Shown: piece after piece, positions 58,754 to 64,000 of the stretch
How positions within the stretch are numbered: position 1 is the first letter of the stretch
Layout of the letters: each line of letters begins with the position of its first letter
Source: JACJWR01 sp964547485
Lineage (GTDB): Bacteria > Actinomycetota > Actinomycetes > S36-B12 > UBA10799
Direction: 5' to 3'
Assembly (NCBI GenBank): GCA_964547485.1
Contig: CAZJNU010000001.1
Location: 62,001 to 126,000 of the forward strand
Length of the DNA stretch: 64,000 nucleotides
Program-made: the position numbers and the translations under genes
Notes under the pieces: model-generated
Databases searched by the model: none
The model's input: the letters and a program-made list of their open reading frames with translations, nothing else
What the model was told of the DNA's origin: nothing

Positions 58754-59680
58754 ATGAGTACCGAACTAGCGACCAGCGTGGGGGACCGCAAACACCCCGA
58801 GGCGATCGAGGCCGTCCCGGTTCGACACCCGGGACGGTGGGTGGGCGCGGCGATAATCGCCCTGTTCGCCGCGATGTTCATCCACGGGCTGGTGACCAAC
58901 CCGAACTGGAACTGGACCCTGATCGGGGAGAAGATCTTCTCGGCGCCGATCCTCAAGGGTGTCGGCGTGGTGATCGTGCTGACGATCCTGTCGATGATCA
59001 TCGGCCTCGCACTGGGGATCGTGCTGGCGATCATGCGGTTGTCGCCCAACCCGGTGCTCAGCGGTTCGGCGTGGATGTTCATCTGGGTCTTCCGCGGGAC
59101 TCCGGTGCTGGTCCAGTTGTTCCTGTGGGGCAACATCATCGCCCTCTATCAGCACATCGCCCTCGGCATCCCCTTCGGTCCCGAGATGCTCACCTTCGAC
59201 ACCAAGACCCTGATCCCGGCATTTGTGGCGGCACTGTTGGGGTTGGGGTTGAACGAGGCCGCCTACATGTCGGAGATTGTCCGGGCCGGGATAATCAGCG
59301 TCGACGAGGGCCAGGAGGAGGCCGCCACCGCGTTGGGGATGAGCCGGATGCAGACCTTGCGGGTGATCGTGGTTCCGCAGGCGATGCGGGTGATCGTGCC
59401 GCCGACCGGTAACGAGACCATCAGCATGCTCAAGACCACCTCGTTGGTGTTCATTATCCCGCTGACCTCCGAACTGTTCTTCCAGGCGGGCAACATCGGC
59501 ACTCGACTCTTCCAGCCGTTTCCGATGGCGATCATGGCGAGCATCTGGTACCTGGCGCTGACCTCGGTGCTGATGGTCGGCCAGTACTACATCGAACGGC
59601 ACTACGCCAAGGGTGCGATGCGTGACCTACCACCCACCCCATTCCAGAAGCTCAAGGCCAAACTCGGAAAGGGTGACTGA
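58754..59680 (+). CDS. Amino-acid ABC transporter permease (HisM/GlnP type)
   Basis: 308 residues, about six membrane helices. The family pattern is clear: ILKGVGVVIVLTILSMIIGL, WMFIWVFRGTPVLVQLFLW, and the EAA loop AAYMSEIVRAGIISVDEGQEEAATALGMSRMQ (quoted in part EIVRAGIISVDEGQEEAA), then VVPQAMRVIVPPTGNETISM. Only one permease gene is present, so it probably acts as a homodimer. It follows the binding protein by 55 bases and precedes the ATPase by 4. Confidence 0.93.
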   Translation: MSTELATSVGDRKHPEAIEAVPVRHPGRWVGAAIIALFAAMFIHGLVTNPNWNWTLIGEKIFSAPILKGVGVVIVLTILSMIIGLALGIVLAIMRLSPNPVLSGSAWMFIWVFRGTPVLVQLFLWGNIIALYQHIALGIPFGPEMLTFDTKTLIPAFVAALLGLGLNEAAYMSEIVRAGIISVDEGQEEAATALGMSRMQTLRVIVVPQAMRVIVPPTGNETISMLKTTSLVFIIPLTSELFFQAGNIGTRLFQPFPMAIMASIWYLALTSVLMVGQYYIERHYAKGAMRDLPPTPFQKLKAKLGKGD

Positions 59681-59684
59681 CGAG

Positions 59685-60467
59685 ATGACCACCCAGGCAC
59701 CCTCACCCGAGGTCATGGTCAGAGCAGAGCAAGTCCACAAGTCCTTCGGTCGCCATGAGGTACTGAAGGGCATCGACTTTGAGGTGGGTACCGGCGAGGT
59801 TGCCTGCATCGTGGGCCCCTCCGGCGGTGGCAAATCCACCTTCCTGCGGTGCGTCAACCACTTGGAGAAGATCAATGCAGGCCGACTCTGGGTCGCCGGC
59901 GATCTCATCGGCTATGTCCAGCGCGGAGACAAACTGCACGAGATGAAAGACAAAGAGGTCGCCGCCCAACGCCGCGCCATCGGTATGGTGTTCCAACGGT
60001 TCAATCTGTTCCCGCATATGACGGCGGCCGAGAACGTGATGTCTGGACCGGTGGTCGTGCAGGGACTCGACAAGAATGACAGTCGGGCACGAGCCATCGA
60101 GCTACTCGCCTCAGTGGGCCTCGGTGACCGCGGCGACAGTTACCCCGCTCAGATGTCCGGTGGGCAGCAGCAGCGGGTGGCAATTGCCCGGGCGCTGGCG
60201 ATGGAGCCGGAGCTGATGTTGTTTGACGAGCCGACCTCGGCGCTGGATCCGGAGTTGGTCGGCGACGTCCTCGACGTCATGCGCAAACTCGCCGAGAGCG
60301 GTATGACGATGATGGTGGTCACCCACGAGATGGGCTTCGCCCGCGAAGTCGGTGACTCCCTCGCGTTCATAGATCAGGGCGTGGTAGCGGACTTCGGGCC
60401 GCCCAAGGAGTTGCTTGCCAACCCGTCGAGCCAGCGGTTCCGGGAGTTCCTGGGCAAGGTCCTCTGA
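59685..60467 (+). CDS. Amino-acid ABC transporter ATP-binding protein (GlnQ type)
   Basis: 260 residues from the ATG at 59685. Walker A is CIVGPSGGGKSTFLRC, the signature MSGGQQQRVAIARAL, Walker B LMLFDEPTSALDPELVGDVL and the H-loop VVTHEMGF. The segment GYVQRGDKLHEMKDKEVAAQ before the Q-loop is a small insert common in GlnQ/HisP proteins of this type. Energises the permease encoded immediately upstream. Confidence 0.95.
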   Translation: MTTQAPSPEVMVRAEQVHKSFGRHEVLKGIDFEVGTGEVACIVGPSGGGKSTFLRCVNHLEKINAGRLWVAGDLIGYVQRGDKLHEMKDKEVAAQRRAIGMVFQRFNLFPHMTAAENVMSGPVVVQGLDKNDSRARAIELLASVGLGDRGDSYPAQMSGGQQQRVAIARALAMEPELMLFDEPTSALDPELVGDVLDVMRKLAESGMTMMVVTHEMGFAREVGDSLAFIDQGVVADFGPPKELLANPSSQRFREFLGKVL

Positions 60468-60498
60468 CTCGGCAAGCAATAGGGCTACGGATTGGAGC

Positions 60499-61338
60499 AT
60501 GGCCTTGGCTGACAACTCCAAGGATCTGGTCGTCATCACCGGCAGCAGCCGAGGGATGGGCCAGGCCCTGGCCCGGCTGTTTGTTGCAGACGGTTGGGAG
60601 GTGCTCGGTATCTCCCGATCGGGACCCGCGTCAGGACCGGGTGCCGCGCCCGCGCCCGACGGAACAACGCGCACCGACGACGGCATCCGAGTTCTGCGCG
60701 CCGACCTGAGCCGGATCGATGGGATCGAGCGCGCGGTCGAGGTCGTGAGCGGGATCTGCGCAAAGGAGGACCGTAGGATCGCGTTTCTGGCGAACAACGC
60801 CGGCGCATTGGGGCACCTGGGTCCGCTGGGTGATGATGCGGTCGATGATCTCGAACGACTGATGGCCTTGCACGTCTATGCGCCGATGCGCCTCGTCACC
60901 GGCCAACTGGGCTCCTTCCGAGATGGGGCGCGAGTCCTCAATCTCGCCTCTCGAGCTGGCCACATTCCGATCGTCGGGGTGGGTCCCTACTGCATCTCCA
61001 AACACGCCGAGGTGGCACTGACCGGCGTGCTCCGGTTGGAGCTCGCTGAGCGGGGCATCCTCGTCGGTACCGTCATCCCCGGCGAGGTCGACACTCAGAT
61101 GCAGCAGGAACTCAGGGCCCCGAGTCCGGACGACTTCGCGCTGGCAGACTTCTTCCGAGCCAACGTCGTGAACCTGATCCCGGTCGAGGTGGCAGCGCGA
61201 TTCCTCTACTGGATCCTGACCGTCAGCAGCGATGCCGAATTCGCCCGTGAGGATGACTGGTTCATCTACGACCAACCCGTCGCACCGGCCTGGCTACCCC
61301 CGGGTGAGCGCTTTGACTATCCGAATCCGGACGCCTGA
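60499..61338 (+). CDS. Short-chain dehydrogenase/reductase
   Basis: 279 residues from the ATG at 60499; TTGGAG directly before it is closer than ideal. The Rossmann motif is VVITGSSRGMGQALARLF, then FLANNAGALGHLG (NNAG), and the catalytic YxxxK in GPYCISKHAEVALTG. The C-terminus DWFIYDQPVAPAWLPPGE is unusual for a generic SDR and may shape the substrate pocket. It resembles sepiapterin-reductase-like SDRs, judging by the NAD-binding RSGPA insert, but the substrate is unknown. It converges on the serine hydrolase gene with an 8-base gap. Confidence 0.88.
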   Translation: MALADNSKDLVVITGSSRGMGQALARLFVADGWEVLGISRSGPASGPGAAPAPDGTTRTDDGIRVLRADLSRIDGIERAVEVVSGICAKEDRRIAFLANNAGALGHLGPLGDDAVDDLERLMALHVYAPMRLVTGQLGSFRDGARVLNLASRAGHIPIVGVGPYCISKHAEVALTGVLRLELAERGILVGTVIPGEVDTQMQQELRAPSPDDFALADFFRANVVNLIPVEVAARFLYWILTVSSDAEFAREDDWFIYDQPVAPAWLPPGERFDYPNPDA

Positions 61339-61346
61339 CTGCGCCC

Positions 61347-62684
61347 CTACTTCATGGCGGGGAAGTTGATGGGATGACCGAGGGTGTCAGCGAGGGCCTG
61401 GAACACTCTCGCGGCCGGAATCGTGCATGGTGCATCGCTGGCGGGGTTGGCAGTGAGGGTGGCGGCGTCGGTGCAGGCGCCGTTGGCGATATCGCTGTTT
61501 GTCTGCACCGCCACGGTCGTGTCGGTGGTGGTGTCGTGGTAGAGAGCCGTGTTGTAGCCGGGGAGTTCGCCCATGTGACCGACCCAGCCGTTACCGCAGC
61601 CGGCGGCCAACCCGTAGCTGTAGCCAGCCGGGTCGGGGAACGAAGTGAGTCGCTGAACCTGCGTAGCGTCGTCGAGTAGGCCCTGACCGGTGCCAAGCGC
61701 ACGACCGTAGGTCAACAGGTCCGTCATGTCTGAGATGAGCTCACCTGCGGTCCATGCCCACTGCGGATTCCAGTTCGTGGCGTTACTCGGCCGGTCCGGC
61801 GTAGCCGCGTCTCCCTGCAGCGTGAAGCCCTGCGGATACGGCTCCGGGATGCTCGATGATGCGCCGGGATAGGAGGTGTTCGTGAGTCCGAGCGGTGTGA
61901 AGATCCCGCTGCGGTAGGCCTGCTCGACCGGTTGACCGGTCACCTTCTCGATGACCTTGCCGAGTAGCACGGTGTTCGTGTTGGAGTAGGAGTACTGCGC
62001 TCCCGGCTCGAACATCGCCGGTTCCGCCAACCCAATGGCGAGCACCTGATCAGGCGTGAACACAGTGGCCGGATCCGCGAAGTAGACGTCGGTGAATTTC
62101 GGACTGAAGGTGTAGCTGGCGACGCCCGACGTCATGTTGGCGAGCATCCGCAGCGTGACCCGGTTGCCGTTGGGCACGCCGACGACGTACTTGTCGATCG
62201 TGTCATCGAGGGACACCTTGCCCTGCTGGACCAGTTGCAGAATCAAGGTGCCGGTGAACGTCTTGGTGATGGAACCGATCCGGGTGTGCATCCCCACAGT
62301 CATCGGCGTCTTGGTCGCCGGATCGGCCACGCCGTACGCCTTGGTCCAGGTTCCGGTCGGCGAACGCACACCAACGATGACACCGGACGCGGCTATCTGG
62401 CTGGACGCCTGCTTCGCCGCCGCGTCAAGCTTCCCGACGAGTTGCGCCGGAAGCGGGGTGGTCGCGGCTGTCGGGTTGGCTGGCGCGGCCACGACTTCAG
62501 CAGGGTCGGGCACGCAGCCGATCGACGGCGACGGCGAGCCAGCAGCATCAGCGGAGTCGGCGGTTGAGGAGGCGGCTGCCGACCCTGCCCCGTTCGGCGC
62601 CGAGGAGGACGATGAACCGCAAGCCGACAACAGAATCGCAAGGCCCGCGATCGTCAAGGCGGATAAGGACCGGTGCACGTGCAC
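61347..62684 (-). CDS. Beta-lactamase-fold serine hydrolase lipoprotein (D,D-peptidase/esterase class)
   Basis: 445 residues from a GTG at 62684 with GGGAG upstream. The signal VHVHRSLSALTIAGLAILLSAC ends in a lipobox. After a Ser/Ala-rich linker the class C fold shows RIGSITKTFTG (SxxK), AQYSYSNTNTVLLG (YxN) and WVGHMGELPGYN (HxG in place of KTG). These place it among serine beta-lactamase-related D,D-carboxypeptidases/esterases rather than true lactamases. It acts at the cell surface, presumably on peptidoglycan or esters. Confidence 0.9.
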   Translation of the reverse strand: MHVHRSLSALTIAGLAILLSACGSSSSSAPNGAGSAAASSTADSADAAGSPSPSIGCVPDPAEVVAAPANPTAATTPLPAQLVGKLDAAAKQASSQIAASGVIVGVRSPTGTWTKAYGVADPATKTPMTVGMHTRIGSITKTFTGTLILQLVQQGKVSLDDTIDKYVVGVPNGNRVTLRMLANMTSGVASYTFSPKFTDVYFADPATVFTPDQVLAIGLAEPAMFEPGAQYSYSNTNTVLLGKVIEKVTGQPVEQAYRSGIFTPLGLTNTSYPGASSSIPEPYPQGFTLQGDAATPDRPSNATNWNPQWAWTAGELISDMTDLLTYGRALGTGQGLLDDATQVQRLTSFPDPAGYSYGLAAGCGNGWVGHMGELPGYNTALYHDTTTDTTVAVQTNSDIANGACTDAATLTANPASDAPCTIPAARVFQALADTLGHPINFPAMK

Positions 62685-62957
62685 GCCTACTCCCTCGGTC
62701 GCACCACAGTCGCGACATGACCACGTCGTCATTCACATCAGGGCGCTTGCCCTGCTCTCCAGGACCCAAAGGATACAAGCAGGTCGACGGTCGCCGCGTT
62801 GGCGAATCGGCTTCCGAAATGGGATCGCAGTTCGCATCACGACAGCCCCGCGGCTACTCTTCGCGCGGTCCCGCCCGAACTCGTGGCGAGTGCTGGTCCG
62901 AGCACTTCTTGCCAGTCAGGTGGCGCTGCCGGGAGTCGCTGACCTAGGGTCACGCAC
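62685..62957. other. Divergent intergenic region, serine hydrolase / metallophosphoesterase
   Basis: About 270 bases with no convincing gene. It must hold both divergent promoters; on the plus strand TAGGGT (62945-62950) lies 7 bases before the ATG at 62958, the leaderless pattern. No operator-like palindrome was noticed. Confidence 0.4.
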
Positions 62958-64000
62958 ATGTCTCGATCTCTGGCGTGGGTAGGTGCGGCCATTGCGGTCG
63001 CCGCGGTAGCCGGTCTGACCCTCCCTGCCGTCTCGGCCACCGGTGCACCGCCACCAGCGCCGCCGACGCCGCGCGGCGAGATTCGCCCCGTCCCCGCGCC
63101 GACGACGATCGCCTCCTACACACTGATCGCACCCGCCAGCACTTCGCGATCACAACTCGTCGCCCGTGCCATTCTGCGACCTGGCCGTCCGTGCCCGCCA
63201 CTGCTGACCAAGACCAAGTCGGGCGGCCGGTGGCGGGCAACCCGGACTAATCAACGCAGTGTCGGCCCGTTGGCTGCGCCCGCTTTTGCGGCCGTGAAAG
63301 TCTGCTCCGCGCCGGTCCCGGTCGGCATGGTGCAGGCAAGTCTTGGTGGCCGGGTGATCCCTGCGGCCATCCCCGCCCGGGTCACTCGGATCGGCATCAC
63401 GGCCGACTCCGGCTGCAAGGTCAAGGGCTCGAAGATCCAGAACTGCAACAACGGCGGCTGGCCGCTATCCGCGATGGCAGCCCAGTTGGCCTCGATGCGC
63501 CCCCACGTGATCTTCGAGCCAGGCGACTACTACTACCGCGACGACGCCTGCCCGAAGGCCGACTGGTCAAAGTGCGGGGTCACACCCCCGGTCGCCCCGA
63601 CCCCTGGGATGCCCTTCACCGACAATGCCCACGGCTGGTTGGTGGATGCCATCACCCCGATGGCCCCGGTGTTCTCGGCCGCACCGCTGGCTCTACTGCG
63701 CGGCAACCACGAGGCCTGCGATCGCGCCGGCAACGGCTTCTTCCTATTCTTCGACCCGCGGCTGGAGACAGCAACCGAATGTGAGCCGGTGGATGACGGC
63801 GGAACGCTGGAACCACCGAAGGAGCAGGTGACGCCACCGTGGACGTTCACGTTGCCGGTGGCACAGGGAAGGGCGCTGAAGGTGGCGATGGTCGACACCG
63901 CGTATGGCAGCGACGACACGATCTCGAAGTGGGCACACAAGGGCCACGAGGTCTACCTGCAGGCAGATGCGATGACCACACCCAAACCCGGTATTGAGTC
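62958..64000 (+). CDS. Secreted calcineurin-like metallophosphoesterase (3' end outside window)
   Basis: 347 codons are visible and the frame is open at the window end. A signal peptide (MSRSLAWVGAAIAVAAVAGL, cleavage near VSATGA) is followed by a Pro-rich linker and a beta-rich segment with paired cysteines. The metallophosphoesterase core has RIGITADSGC (Asp), FEPGDYYYRDDAC (GD with tyrosines) and LLRGNHEACDRAG (GNHE), spaced as in purple-acid-phosphatase relatives. It would hydrolyse extracellular phosphoesters. The start follows TAGGGT by 7 bases. Confidence 0.88.
   Translation, partial: MSRSLAWVGAAIAVAAVAGLTLPAVSATGAPPPAPPTPRGEIRPVPAPTTIASYTLIAPASTSRSQLVARAILRPGRPCPPLLTKTKSGGRWRATRTNQRSVGPLAAPAFAAVKVCSAPVPVGMVQASLGGRVIPAAIPARVTRIGITADSGCKVKGSKIQNCNNGGWPLSAMAAQLASMRPHVIFEPGDYYYRDDACPKADWSKCGVTPPVAPTPGMPFTDNAHGWLVDAITPMAPVFSAAPLALLRGNHEACDRAGNGFFLFFDPRLETATECEPVDDGGTLEPPKEQVTPPWTFTLPVAQGRALKVAMVDTAYGSDDTISKWAHKGHEVYLQADAMTTPKPGIE

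Overview
The window looks like a metagenome-type scaffold from a high-GC actinobacterium. It has GC-rich codon use, many GTG starts, an F420H2:NADP oxidoreductase, a polyphosphate glucokinase, GlnE-GlnA2, an Rpf-like muralytic protein and the DUF3052/DUF3145 families. Gene order resembles, from memory, the Mycobacterium tuberculosis Rv2221c-Rv2241 region: glnE-glnA2, panB, RNase H/phosphatase, zinc-ribbon protein, NIF3, aceE. Three runs of exactly 100 N (35806-35905, 40864-40963, 49608-49707) are scaffold gaps of unknown true length.

Layout. 1-3.0 kb: tail of a response regulator, then an extracytoplasmic flavin electron-transfer operon (ferric-reductase-like protein, FMN-binding protein, ApbE). 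3.1-10.2 kb: a secreted coiled-coil protein, then glnE-glnA2 divergent from nadE (nitrogen control, NAD synthesis). 10.3-15.6 kb: the most unusual locus. It holds a PqqD-like protein and a lasso-peptide-type B2 protease, convergent with an operon for a pseudo-HPr-kinase, a sulfotransferase fused to an HPr-kinase-like domain, and an ABC exporter. No precursor peptide or lasso cyclase is visible. 15.8-24.2 kb: panB, F420 oxidoreductase, map, ppgK, a MarR regulator, a polytopic membrane protein and a large secreted lipase-like esterase. 24.7-28.5 kb: RNase P RNA and the NIF3 / zinc-ribbon / RNase H / phosphatase operon. 28.5-29.7 kb: tRNA-Val next to a nucleotidyltransferase/HEPN-like toxin-antitoxin pair with iterons. 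29.9-35.6 kb: pyruvate dehydrogenase region (DUF3052, a lipoyl-less E2-like protein, aceE, DUF3145).

36-50 kb: glycogen phosphorylase, DUF1707 protein, Rpf-like protein, cupin, a PIG-L fragment, PBP4-type carboxypeptidase, DUF1275 protein, a PAS-GGDEF cyclase, an MFS transporter, a C69 peptidase and a methyltransferase fragment. 50-64 kb: SHOCT/DUF6325 pair, hydrolase, lipoprotein, TetR divergent from a P450-ferredoxin pair, an AbiEii-like nucleotidyltransferase with an XRE partner, MBL hydrolase, a polar amino-acid ABC transporter, SDR, a serine beta-lactamase-fold lipoprotein, and a secreted metallophosphoesterase cut by the window end.

A window-wide feature is a -10-like TANNNT (or CANNNT) hexamer 6-7 bases before the start codon of many first genes. 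It indicates abundant leaderless transcription and was used to choose several starts.
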